Positions 53,945-64,000 of a stretch of 64,000 nucleotides of DNA are shown piece after piece. Both the position numbers and the translations under genes were made by a program. How positions within the stretch are numbered: the first letter of the stretch is position 1; every line of letters starts with the position of its first letter. This stretch comes from Acanthosepion pharaonis (Eukaryota > Mollusca > Cephalopoda > Sepiida > Sepiidae). The stretch spans positions 1,002,501 through 1,066,500 of the forward strand of contig CAHIKZ030005641.1 in the NCBI GenBank assembly GCA_903632075.3, written 5' to 3'. The notes beneath the pieces are model-generated. The model worked only from the letters and a program-made list of their open reading frames with translations. It did not search any database and had not been told where the DNA came from.

Positions 53945-54410
53945 CGAACGAATTGCATAAAAAAGACTTAACACTGGGTTCAATATAATTGTTCTTCTTC
54001 ATGTTAGTGGTAAACCTAAGCCCAAAATTGTCTTTTAGGCATAGACCTGCTAATGAGGTAGGGGGGGTTAAGATGATTAATCGAGAGCTGTTTCGTTTTG
54101 GAGTCGTTAAAATTAACAAGCAACAACTTCTTGCCGCAGTTAGCAAGAGTCGGGATGGATCGTTTCTTTATGTACACTGGGTCGAATAAATCAATATATA
54201 AGAGTAGTAACGTTTTATTTGACACATTCAAGTAACAAAGCAAACTCGAACTTGTTTCTTTGAAACGAGAGATCTGTCTGGTTCACAAAATCCCTTGATA
54301 TTACTCTCGCTCAGGAATGTCCTATTCCCGCCTTTATTTATATTTACATCTCTTTTGTGTGCATCGGTTCAGCATAGTTTAAGTTATTAAATTGTATATG
54401 AAATCCTTCA
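53945..54410. other. Unassigned, possible retroelement piece
   Basis: 53990-54190 has open frames on both strands and a G-run at 54061-54066. The following 200 bases are non-repetitive and GC-richer than average. Could be an LTR retroelement scrap; no motif confirms it. Confidence 0.3.
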
Positions 54411-54567
54411 CCTGCCATGAAAGAACACTATTACATACACACTCATACGCACAAATACACAAGAAAAATGCACACACATGCTGATACACACACATACACA
54501 CACACACACAAACACATATATATATATATTTATATATATACGTACATACGCACAAATATAGAACAGA

Positions 54568-54570
<3 letters not shown>

Positions 54571-54619
<49 letters not shown>
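54571..54619. repeat. (TA)n microsatellite
   Basis: TA array abutting a hairpin. A second loose array of ACACAC and TATA lies at 54435-54540. Confidence 0.95.
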
Positions 54620-54622
<3 letters not shown>

Positions 54623-54730
54623 GAAAAATATATACGGAAAAAACAAAAAAAATCTTATATACAATTATGCTGTTTTAATGTTGTATATAAGGATTTTTGT
54701 TTGTTTTTTCCGTATATATTTTTCTTCATA
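54618..54730. repeat. Hairpin, about 48-bp arms
   Basis: TATGAAGAAAAATATATACG then GAAAAAACAAA pairs with TTTGTTTTTTC then CGTATATATTTTTCTTCATA across a 15-base loop (TTATGCTGTTTTAATG region). Near perfect apart from one small indel. Confidence 0.95.
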
Positions 54731-54759
54731 CTGTCAGATCTATATCCATATATTTGCTT

Positions 54760-54760
<1 letters not shown>

Positions 54761-54818
<58 letters not shown>
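54761..54818. repeat. (AC)n-(AT)n microsatellite
   Basis: AC array joined to AT array. Confidence 0.95.
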
Positions 54819-54826
<8 letters not shown>

Positions 54827-55042
54827 TATATATGAATCACATATGCGTTCACACTCACATAGATACTTGAAAAGAAAGAAAATATTCGCAAAATCTTACA
54901 TATACACAGATGTCAATGCATAATCACATGGGTAAGCACTTACCGACGCAAAATAACCACATGCTTATAGACAAATATAAACACGCACTTATTCACGAGA
55001 ATACACATGCACATAGAGAAATAAAACACATATACACACGTT

Positions 55043-55046
<4 letters not shown>

Positions 55047-55112
<66 letters not shown>
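55047..55112. repeat. (TA)n microsatellite
   Basis: TA array. Confidence 0.95.
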
Positions 55113-55114
<2 letters not shown>

Positions 55115-55117
<3 letters not shown>

Positions 55118-55500
55118 CTGCACATAAATAAAAATAATTGCTATTAATGCAAATTTAAATGTTTTGAACAGTTTCTCATTGAGGAAATTTAGACAAAAAT
55201 AAAACAATGAAAAGAAAAAAAAAACTTTATTAAGGGAATGAAATTCAATCCTCATGTCAAAAATGTTTCGTTATTGCAAACATCTGAATTTGATATCTTA
55301 ATTATGTCCACTAATTTACATTCCACAGAAACATTTCCAACATAAATATCAACATTACAATCATTATCCAAGTAATATTGTATGGCCAGACTCAACAGAT
55401 TTATACAAAACTTGGTCTTGTCAAAGATGACAACCATCTTGGAGTACTCACTAATGATCGAATTCAGTAAAATTAACCTTAAATCACTCGTTCATTCTTC
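55115..55500. other. Unassigned stretch
   Basis: A 61-codon minus frame (55252-55437) of normal composition, IQYYLDNDCNVDIYVGNVSV, has no recognised family. Confidence 0.4.
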
Positions 55501-55504
55501 TTCA

Positions 55505-55735
55505 AATTCTCTCTTCTTTGTGCCGTCTCCCTTCAAGACGCTGACAAACATATATCTCCTGCCCTTTCTTGCTTTAAGCAATAGTCAGCCTCTTTTAGAC
55601 CGTTTTGCTATCGATTAATGCAAATTTATTAGATATATTATTCAGTTTTCCCAATGTCCCTCCTGTCTTCAATTTCTCCTGACAGTATCAAATTCTTCAG
55701 TCTCTTTTCTCGTTATTTCGTCCCTATCTCTTTAT
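55505..55735 (-). mobile_element. LINE-A 3' end
   Basis: CTTCTTTGTGCCGTCTCCCT, TGACAGTATCAAATTCTTCA and TCTTTTCTCGTTATTTCGTC match the LINE-A 3' region at 35750-36000. Confidence 0.65.
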
Positions 55736-55994
55736 AATTTTAACTTAAATTGTCGTATTAATTCCCATTTTTCTTAAAACAATCTTGTTTCATATATTTC
55801 AGCCGATAGAATTCTCTGTTTCTTTCCGTATAAACAATTCTTTGTTTCATTTGATCTCTTTCTAATCTATAACGGAAATGACCAGAATTTACTGCCATAA
55901 AAGTAGATTGATATTTCACAAAAGTTTTACGAGTAGTAATTGGTAGCATGAGATTCAAAGTTTAAACGGCTGAGTTCCAATTAAATAGTTTACA

Positions 55995-56740
55995 TTCACT
56001 TGGAGTTAGTGTGGTTAGGAAAGGCTTGATTCTATTTCATCTCACTCAAGGAATGTTCAGTTTCGAAGAAGGGCAACTCTGACTGAAAAGAACTTGAGGT
56101 ACAATCCACTCTTACCTCGAAACAACTAAGACTACAAAAATTGTAAACCCACCCTGAAATGAAAAATGAACCCGTTTAAAATTATCCAATCGTCAAATGA
56201 AGAAATACTTGGGTCACGAATCTATGATGACAAAATAAGATGATCACCTCTGCGAATTTACCACTATCCAGCAACTGTGAATATATCGTGTATCAAAGTG
56301 AGCAGAAGTAGGAAGTTTTATATTAAATAAAAAATATCAAAAGGGTTTGAATGTCTGTAACTCTACAGCTACATTCATATCATATATCGTATGATATCAT
56401 ATATCATATGATATCTTGTACTAAAAACTGAAAATCCTGTTTATTAATTGGTTGAGCTCGGATATTCATGAGTCTTTCACGCCAACCATCACGGTCCAGC
56501 ATCAAGTTTCGGAAGGTCATTAGTGTGAAATTCTGTATTTCAGGGTGGGTTTTAAATTTTTGCAGTCTTAGTTCTTTGGAGGTAAGAGTGGATTGTACCT
56601 CAAGTTCTTTTTAATTAGAGTTGCCCTTCTTCGAAACTGATTACTACAGAACCAAGTCTGTTTTATTTTAACCATTCCTTGTGTGAGATGAAATAGAATC
56701 AAGCCTTTCCTAACAACACTAACTCCAAGCGAAAACTAAT
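55995..56740. mobile_element. Long-armed fold-back element
   Basis: Left arm 55995-56165 and right arm 56545-56740 are inverted copies: GAGTTAGTGTGGTTAGGAAA, TTGATTCTATTTCATCTCAC, GTTTCGAAGAAGGGCAACTC, GAACTTGAGGTACAATCCAC and AACCCACCCTGAAAT all have complements on the right. The right arm holds about 35 extra bases, deleted on the left. The spacer has a small ATATCATATGATAT palindrome cluster at 56375-56415. The outer part of each arm looks like the composite SINE body, so SINE sequence may have been captured. Confidence 0.85.
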
Positions 56741-56944
56741 TCAGAAATAAACAGATAGCTGTATACAAATGCATTCTTATTTCAGTGGTTAAAAATGGTT
56801 TCCAGCGAATCAAGCCAGTATGACATCGTTAAATCGCGTGGACTAGTTCTATAGAAACGCAAAGAACCAATAACAGAAACCATATCACTTGAGAACTTTT
56901 AACAGTAACAATAATCAAAATGGATAGTGTATGTAACTCGAAGA

Positions 56945-57165
56945 GATAATAATGGCATAATCATGATGTTGACATTCCACACTACTTCGAACAAAAAGTT
57001 AAGAAGGAAATCCCTATCAATAAAGATCAATAAAATTCAGTGAACTCAAAAAGCAAATTTTTCTGAAAAATTGTTTTAATAGAAGATTTCAGTGTAAAAT
57101 AACACTGGCTGCTCGGTCAATGATGCCGAATGCTTCCTTATAAAGAGACAGCTAATATTATCATT
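56945..57165 (-). mobile_element. TTCTTTATAAGGAAA-family SINE body
   Basis: CACACTACTTCGAACAAAAA with GTTAAGAAGG, and GAATGCTTCCTTATAAAGAG match 37510-37740 in the same orientation. Confidence 0.7.
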
Positions 57166-57238
57166 ACCAACTGGAGATGTCAAAATTAAACATGCACAGA
57201 AGTTTAAATATCAGGAAAGGGATTTAACAAATGGCGCA
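57166..57238 (+). mobile_element. LINE-A fragment
   Basis: CCAACTGGAGATGTCAAAAT and CAGAAGTTTAAATATCAGGA match 10883-10935, the block coding LQIGDVNIK..KKFKYLG. Confidence 0.7.
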
Positions 57239-57239
57239 A

Positions 57240-57552
57240 CACGTGATTTTCGGAGATAATAATGATTAATAATATAAATTCTAATAATTAACCCATAGCT
57301 GGAGGGGAGAGGTGGACTCATACCTTTCTCAATGGTATTTTCGTATATATGAATATAACGAACCAGACTGGAATTGAAACTTGGCTCTTCGATTTCCAGT
57401 TGCGAGCCGCTAACATTGCACCAGCCGCACACCTATACGTACAGCACCTGGAATCCCCAAGGAGGCACCCGTCTAGGTACTAACAAGGCTCGACGTTGCT
57501 TAACTTCAATGATCGTGCAAGAAATGGTGTTTCAACGTGATATAGCCGTACG
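57240..57552 (-). mobile_element. Composite 5S-tRNA SINE, near full length
   Basis: 5S-like head at 57450-57552 (ACAGCACCTGGAATCCCC, GACGTTGCTTAACTTCAATG, TCAACGTGATATAGCCGTA), tRNA-like module at 57370-57440, body to 57240. Lies directly after a LINE-A scrap. Confidence 0.85.
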
Positions 57553-57554
57553 CC

Positions 57555-59240
57555 TTGAAATTTAAAGACTTTTTATCCAAAAATAAATGTTTCATTGCAT
57601 GTTTGTTGAAAGACGTCTCACCAATATAATTAACTTTTGAATTCGCTAACTATAATTATTTAGCGAATTCAAATTTATGTAAGATGCGTTCTATAGAATC
57701 TATTGGTATTTTATTTGCATATTACGACAAAGACTCAATTTTCTGGTTTGTGAAAACAATCCTCAACAAGATACCATTCCTAAGTATTTTTTTTATTAAA
57801 TTGTCTTCTCTTCCTAAGTAATTTCAATTATCATCTGTTAAATATCCCCACTGGCATTTAAACTTTAGAATGAAATCAATGTAAATCTTTAGCTGATGAA
57901 GGATTTAGGAGTCTTGAAGCATGTACCAACACTCAATAAAAACAAAATATAGTTTACGTAGGGTTTAGCATTAACAGCTGTTTCAGGCATCCACTTGTCG
58001 TAAAATGTCTCCCTAGAGAATGAGGCGGGAACCACAGTATTTCTTTTCGACAATTGGAGTATAATGTTACTGTAACTGTTCAAGTTAGGTACATTCACGC
58101 ATTTTTAATGAAAGATAATATCTGGCAAAAAACGCCCAAAAACTTGTATACAAGTTACTTTCTTGTCATACTCTCTGTGCCGTTAGGGAGAAGACAGATT
58201 GGATAAAATTCTGATATGAAAATTATTTGTATCCAATTTATAGAATCGGGGATATTTTTAACAGAAACCTGAAAGTTAAACCACATAAAACAGAGTGACG
58301 TAATAATCAGTCTGATAAAGTTTTACGCGAAAAGGTTCCAGACGTCAAAACATCTCAAAATCTGTTTAATTATCCCATTGCAACAAAGTGTTCAGTACTT
58401 ATAAATAAATCTTTATTTATGTACAATCTGTTTCTCAGACGGGCGTATAGGAATAAGGTTTAAGTCGATACAAAATCACCTTATTTCGACCGTGGAGCGG
58501 ATGTGATCTCTATGGTAAATAGGTTTTTACGTGATGGAGTCGCCAGTGCATTCTCAACCGGTTTCATGTTCAGTTTTCTTTCTTTGAATTTGAAGTCGAC
58601 AAGACGATTCCAATCTTCGAGGCGATAAACTACTACGCTAGGCACAGATCCTCTTCTAATTCATTTTATGTAATCAAATATTATCTAAGCAATCAAAATA
58701 TTTACTTTTCTATAATTCCAAGCAGAAATTAAATTAGCGTAAATTGTTTTTTTAAACTTCAATATAGAAAGTTCTGCTTTGAATATATTCAGCTTCACGG
58801 ATCAATTTCTTAATGTTGTTACAAAACTAATTAAGAATGACGCCGGAGTTTTAGTTATTTCTTTTCTATTAGTACTTTCAATCTAATCCCTAATCATCTT
58901 CAGGGATGAATTGCTAAGATAAAAATTAATGTAAGTGATAGTTGTAATTTTTTGTGTAAATGCACATGAAACGCATACCGTTATAGTGAATTTAAAAATT
59001 AAGGTTAAGAATTTGCAGGGGAGGTAACTTAATTGATATGTTTTTATTATTAAAGTTTTAAAACTACTCAACATGAACTTTAAATTATTTTTCCCATTTG
59101 AGCGTCCGAAAACATTGCTTTTATAGACACCAGGCCTGACGATTGCGTCTAACATGAAACAGCCTGTCCCTGAGTGTTGACTTCCATGTTCACTTTTATA
59201 TTTATATTTACAGACACTCTACACCGGATAATTATATTTC
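57555..59240. other. Unassigned stretch
   Basis: Longest interval without a recognised element. A short perfect hairpin TTGAATTCGCTAA / TTAGCGAATTCAA lies at 57639-57673. Open frames are all under 95 codons and lack motifs. It could hide old repeats or an exon. Confidence 0.45.
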
Positions 59241-59359
<119 letters not shown>

Positions 59360-59557
59360 TAAAAGATTGTTTTAAGGTAAGCTATATTTATGGTTAAATG
59401 TATCAAGGATAAAGCGTATACAAATATAAAATGGACACTGAAGTTAACACCGGTAAGCGATAGTCAGTTTCCTGCTTGAACGCAACCTTTCTTCCTTCAG
59501 AAGATAATCTTATTGCGTTCAAGCATAAAACAGTGTCAACGCTCGGTGTTGACTTCA

Positions 59558-59560
<3 letters not shown>
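59360..59560 (-). mobile_element. Penelope-type terminal segment with hairpin
   Basis: 59380-59450 (TATATTTATGGTTAAATGTA, ACAAATATAAAATGGACACT) matches the terminal segment at 1390-1470. It runs into an inverted repeat of about 46-bp arms at 59435-59560 (CTGAAGTTAACACCG / CGGTGTTGACTTCAG and TGCTTGAACGCAA / TTGCGTTCAAGCA). Confidence 0.65.

Positions 59561-59601
<41 letters not shown>
59560..59601. repeat. (TA)n microsatellite
   Basis: TA array directly after the hairpin. Confidence 0.95.
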
Positions 59602-59604
<3 letters not shown>

Positions 59605-60670
59605 AACCTTTCTTTTAAACATCTTTCCTTAAATATGGCAGGCAAAGAAAAATTTAATTATTTTTTTATTTATTTTTTCCAGCATACTTACGTTTTTCCA
59701 TATGCGAAAGTGTCTCGTCAGTATTCTCATGATGTAGTGGCCGAATCTTCTTGCTTGATAAATTGTCTGAACTTGGAATTGTTCTCGCCTCCCAGGCCCA
59801 GTATTTGGTGAGGGCGGAGGATTGGCCGTTGATTTCCCCCCAACCCCCCCACCACCACCAAGTCGATGCTTGGACTTAAGGTAAGCTGTACATTCACTTG
59901 TTATCATGAGGAAGAAAGCGGACAAACACTTGCTGCCCTGTGTGAGTATAATTTCGCTCTACCGAAAACTCATTTTAATTTTTTTCTATTTTTTTCTTTA
60001 ATTCTTTATTTTCTTTTTAATGTTTAAATTTTATTTTATTTTATTGTATTTTTTTCTCCACCTACTCGTCGGTGTGTTTGCCCATAGTAACACATTCTGT
60101 CTTAATCATTCTAACCTATTTGATGGTTTAATTAGAAGTAGACTCTTAAAAACTGTTTATAATTTTCATTGTCCGCAGCGCTTTCGGCCACTTCTTTCAT
60201 AATTTTCAAGCGGATTTTGTTTTTGTTTTTTTAGGTTTTTCTCATGTTTGTATTTTATTTTTCTGTTGTGTTTTTTAATAGGAGTATTTATTCTCGGTCT
60301 CCGCGTGGTGAGCGCAGCTGAAATTCGCGTGAGCAACTTTCTATTTTTAAAAACTTTAAACACTCTATTTCCATTGTTCAATAAGGTGAGGTTGATAGTA
60401 GGAGAGAGATGTTTAATATGCAGGGGCGCTTTAATCGCGTGGAATTTCCGGTTAAGTGATTTATATAGAATTTTCAACCAGAATTTTTCTTAAGGGTTCT
60501 TATAAACTGTGATTTGATAGATTTTTTTCTTTAGCAGTTAGATGAGTTAAATGAGCGTGAGGCGTCTACTCAAGGAGGCGGTAGTATATACAATATAGGT
60601 AATGGATTTGTGACAGGAAAATCAGTCTTGTACTGGGCAGTGAAACTTTTTTAGTATCAACCTTCTATTC
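59605..60670. other. Unassigned stretch
   Basis: Has a C-rich patch at 59838-59860. Open frames at 60166-60493 on both strands have normal composition but no identified family. Confidence 0.4.
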
Positions 60671-60674
60671 TTAG

Positions 60675-60790
60675 TGATGTGTGGGTGGCGTAATGAACTG
60701 AGAATGAGTAATCGGAAATTTTCATTTACTCGCAAATACCCTTGAGAAAGTGATGAACTCCCTCCTATGGATTAAATAACAACGAGTCTA
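60675..60790 (+). mobile_element. Composite SINE, tRNA-like part and body
   Basis: GATGTGTGGGTGGCGTAATG and CGCAAATACCCTTGAGAAAG match the tRNA-like module and body of the 25.7- and 38.6-kb SINEs. Truncated at both ends. Confidence 0.65.
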
Positions 60791-61232
60791 CTGCAGAAGG
60801 AAACGGAAATCTTTTGTCTATTCTATCACGAATCAAAGAAAACATGATCGCCCAAGCGTATATTACGTATGTCACTTGACTGATTTCATTCTTCTCGAAG
60901 AATTAACCAAAAAGTGGGTGCTTCTTTATACGTCAAGTTTCAATCTTGGCCTCGAAATTGGGTCTTAGAATTTCAGCATGAATTCGCGACATTATTTGCT
61001 GTATCTGTTTGTAATTTCTGTGCCAGCTGCAATATGGCTTTCAAATAGAGTTTTTATTATTATTAGATCTGAAAAGTTCGACATTTGATATCAATAATTT
61101 ATCACCCGAAAGATTTCACTGTTTAAATCAACAAAAAAAGTAACAGCTTTTGTGGAGAAAAACACTTGAAATCTTACTCCATGTTCTGCTATCAATTTTC
61201 TTTTCACAAATTTTTAATTACGTTATTTGAGC

Positions 61233-61237
<5 letters not shown>
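60791..61237. other. Unassigned stretch
   Basis: Nothing recognised. Confidence 0.4.
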
Positions 61238-61297
<60 letters not shown>

Positions 61298-61312
61298 ATA
61301 TATATATATATT
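61238..61312. repeat. (TA)n microsatellite
   Basis: TA array with a GTATGTATA interruption. Confidence 0.95.
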
Positions 61313-61837
61313 GCATTTTAATTCTTGCAAAAATAAATCCATCCCACCCATATTTGCGTAATAGTCAAGATATGAAAGAAATTCAAAGCATAACTCCAGA
61401 TATACATAACCTAGCCCCATCAGAAATGTCAAACATATTTTCTTAAATTTCTGTTTAGCCGTGAGTGACGCACCATCTGGATAGGGAGGGGTTATAAATC
61501 TCATGTTTTATATTTGTTTTCAAACCCGAAAGACTGTGTTCCCGCGTTAATCTTGCAGGACATATTTGGCCTCTTGCAAGTGGAAAAATTATTAACATCA
61601 GGGTTCCTGATGCATTAAAGCACCTGTGTTGTTTTAGAATGAGGGGTGAAAATAAGGAAATAATTCATTTTCAAGAAAATGTTCTAAGACAAGCAAACAA
61701 AATAACTACACACACACATATATATAAAAATAAAATTATAAAATTTTAATTTTATATATATATATGTACAATCAGACACTGGGTTGTAAAAATGTTCTAA
61801 TTAAAATGTTCTCGAAGACAAGCAACAAAATAACTAC

Positions 61838-61848
<11 letters not shown>
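61313..61848. other. Unassigned, with local duplication
   Basis: GACAAGCAAACAAAATAACT at 61688 and GACAAGCAACAAAATAACTA at 61820 are a short direct duplication, each followed by an AT-rich microsatellite. Confidence 0.5.

Positions 61849-61908
<60 letters not shown>
61849..61908. repeat. (TA)n microsatellite
   Basis: TA array. Confidence 0.95.
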
Positions 61909-61909
<1 letters not shown>

Positions 61910-62018
61910 ATTTTGACTTCGAATTTTCTTGGTAAAAGAGTTTTAAAAAATGGACATATGCATAGAAAATATATACTTATATTTTATATATATATATATT
62001 TATATATATAATGGGTAA

Positions 62019-63101
62019 ATAACGTACGAGAAAAAATCCTATCATGAAATTGATACTTGTATTTTAAATTCATTTGTTAACAATGGGTAAGTCATCATCC
62101 TTTCGTGACATGCTACAGACTAAATTCTGTAGTAAGTCATCATCCTTTGCCAGATTTTTCCAGCATTTTCTTAATTCGCGAGAAAACTCCACCTATTACT
62201 GTCACGCTTGTCTATTATCGTCCAAAAGTTTTCAATTGGGTTACGGTCAGGACTCAGATTAGGCCACTGGAAGAGTTGCAATTTACACTCGTCTCGCTTC
62301 TTCTTTAGATAACGTTTATTCTTTAAGGCATTATGATTAGTATCGTTATCCTATTGGAACGTGATGCATTGACGTTGGGCAAAAAGCAGAAAGCCACATT
62401 TGATTAATGTTGTGATAATGATGCTGGTTCATGATTTCCTCTTTAATTTTGTACAAATTACCAATTCTTTCTACAGAGATTTGTTTTTTTATTTTTTATT
62501 TTTTTAATCGTGTTTAACAGTACCCTTTGCAGTCACGGGAGTATTCCTTTACCCGGGAGTACACCAAACACGAATTCGTACTTCATATCTAAGAGTAAAG
62601 AAGCTTTCGCCACTCCGCCTAAAATATTCCCAATCAAATTTAGTCCAGCTTTGCACCAAGCCAACCGTGCGCGTCGATTTTTTCCAGATACGAAAGGTTT
62701 CTTTTGTATGTATTTGGAAACAATACCTTTTGATTTAAGCCTGCGTTGAAGAAACCGCCCAACTAGCCGCTTTGGAAACATCTTGGGCTATTGCGACTCG
62801 ATTCTTTTTACCTTGATGGACCCTATCAGTAGTTTTTAGAAGTCGGCTAGATCCGCTACGTCTGTTATATGTTCCAGTTTGATTTCTCTTTTTGATTAAC
62901 TTGCGGACACATGACTCACTTCGATTAACCTTATCAGTTATTGATTTATTCGACAGCCCAAGATCATGAAATGCAGCGACTTGACCATTTTCGAAGTCAG
63001 AACAATGCTTAGACATGTTAATAAATATAAATACAGATGTAATAAGCTTTATATTTTGTTCATCATCATTTCTATAGGCGCGTCAATTTTTTTGCCTCGT
63101 A

Positions 63102-63107
<6 letters not shown>
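62019..63107 (-). mobile_element. Tc1-like transposon relic, about 1.1 kb
   Basis: Right end CAATTTTTTTGCCTCGTACT GTA and left end TAACGTACGAGAAAAAATCC are a decayed TIR pair sharing GTACGAG..AAAAA. TA flanks both ends. A local duplication of AAGTCATCATCCTTT is at 62090 and 62132. The transposase occupies most of the interior. Confidence 0.8.
62110..63016 (-). pseudogene. Tc1-like transposase, frameshifted
   Basis: Starts MSKHCSDFENGQVAAFHDLG then LSNKSITDKVNRSESCVRKL (N-terminal helix-turn-helix), GTYNRRSGSSRLLKTTDR (GRPR-like linker), RRLKSKGIVSKYIQKKPFVS then RRARLAWCKAGLNLIGNIL. Then a degraded first catalytic block (normally FSDE) before SFTL and YEVRIRVWCTPG. Near 62380 comes QxDND-like text (second block), then NALKNKRYLKKKRDE, LFQWPNLSPDRNPIENFWTI, the hallmark C-terminal block. 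At least three frameshifts; cannot be active. Confidence 0.85.

Positions 63108-63153
<46 letters not shown>
63104..63153. repeat. (TA)n microsatellite
   Basis: TA array between the Tc1 end and the 3' end of a LINE-B copy. Confidence 0.95.
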
Positions 63154-63154
<1 letters not shown>

Positions 63155-63156
<2 letters not shown>

Positions 63157-63470
63157 TCAATTCACTCCAATCAAGACGAAAGAGGTTACTGGGGATGAAA
63201 GAAAGTGAAGAAAACCGAGAAATCGTTACTGAGAAAAAAGAACAATAAAATGATTTACAAGAGCGAAGATAACGATTGACGTTGCATTTTAAGTTTTGTA
63301 TATTGTAGTTGACATGAAAGAAAGATGCTGAAAGAAAATTCCATAGGAGAGATGTAGAAAAGAAGAAACTATTAAAATAGAAGATACGGTTACATTTAAT
63401 AATTTCGACAACACATTGATGATAGCTTGCTGCCATTACTCTCTCCTCCAATTCGTGGACCCAGGTTACT
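63155..63470 (-). mobile_element. LINE-B C-terminal tail and 3' UTR
   Basis: 3' UTR at 63155-63240 (ATTCACTCCAATCAAGACGA, AAGAGGTTACTGGGGATGAA) and minus frame IFYFNSFFFSTSLLWNFLSA then NVNRYLRS, the LINE-B tail. The 3' end abuts the TA array. Confidence 0.75.
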
Positions 63471-64000
63471 ATATTCTTAAGACTTGATATAATGCAAAAA
63501 TATCACAGTGACAAAACCGGTCAATAATTATTTATAACTATTTATACTGGGACTCATGCATGTCATTTTAAATTTTGAAATCATATTCATTTTTGGCATA
63601 GGAATTGTTTTAAACTGTATCTAAATCTTTCAAGCATCCCGCCTCACCTGCTATCCTTTTCCGCAGCACTTATGAGGCGCCCCTCATTGCTCATCTCATT
63701 CATCTATTTACCACTTCTAGTTCTGGGGGGGGGGGTGTTAAAATAAGGATTTGCAGCCGATAGACAGAAATTACTTCCATGATGATCTCAAGTGAGGTAC
63801 AAACCTGCAATTCTTTTAATGAAAACACACATCCTGGTAGCCTTTAATTCCAACGAAAAGTGAATTAAATTTCTTAAAGAATAATTTATCTATGGCTTGG
63901 AATAGTGATTTACAAAGATTTCTGAAACCGCGGTATATTTTTAATCATCTTTGTTTGAGATTAAACGCATCTTGATTTATAATCCCACTTAATCTGGCTT
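63471..64000. other. Unassigned stretch
   Basis: G-run at 63725-63735. Nothing else recognised. Confidence 0.4.

Noticed and set aside
56375..56415. ATATCATATGATAT cluster as an operator-like site
   Set aside because: Short TA-rich palindromes are frequent here and it lies within a fold-back element spacer.

Overview
The window is animal nuclear DNA, AT-rich and almost entirely dispersed repeats. No bacterial-type genes, operons or ribosome binding sites are present, and no multi-exon host gene could be recognised. The mix of elements is Penelope-like elements with a GIY-YIG domain, jockey-like LINE fragments, Tc1/mariner relics, 5S rRNA-tRNA composite SINEs and more than 35 long (TA)n/(TG)n arrays. 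It suggests a marine invertebrate, most likely a mollusc and plausibly a cephalopod. That is inference from repeat style; no host gene fixes the taxon.

Layout. 1-9.5 kb: a Penelope-like element (minus, 1385-3065), an inverted-repeat element at 3453-3674, several 3' ends of one LINE family (LINE-A) and composite SINE pieces. 9.5-17 kb: a mobile unit with a GCTGGTAAT-type tandem array (11797-12290), LINE fragments and a GC-richer 247-bp duplicated unit (15414-15910). 17-29 kb: SINEs inverted around (TA)n, a fold-back element enclosing a folded tRNA-like sequence (18146-18477), a mariner with TIRs and TA target duplication but a dead transposase (20545-21730), a solo-LTR-like piece, LINE-B fragments, a T-rich minisatellite and palindromic mariner derivatives (26090-27085). 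29-44 kb: a 125-bp satellite (30090-30740), a four-arm near-perfect palindrome (34572-34755), a second type of Penelope fragment (36590-37095), two SINEs flanking a 343-bp mariner MITE, a 28-bp minisatellite (39886-40466) and more tandem arrays. 44-64 kb: a third palindromic mariner copy, the longest LINE-B body (44930-46085, minus), a 1.3-kb TIR element, several hairpins, a long-armed fold-back element (55995-56740) and a Tc1-like relic (62019-63107).

The elements do not cooperate as a pathway. They form nested layers of selfish DNA, and every transposase or reverse transcriptase reading frame seen is broken by stops, frameshifts or lost catalytic residues. (TA)n and (TG)n arrays repeatedly sit at the 3' ends of LINE and SINE copies. 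In this answer LINE-A is the family whose end reads like FLGHI.RKEGL; LINE-B is the jockey-like family with HPCLEYCCHIW; LINE-C is the family with PVVIGA.G. Families were assigned by reading translations and comparing copies within the window. Boundaries are approximate, and stretches marked unassigned may hold decayed repeats or undetected exons.
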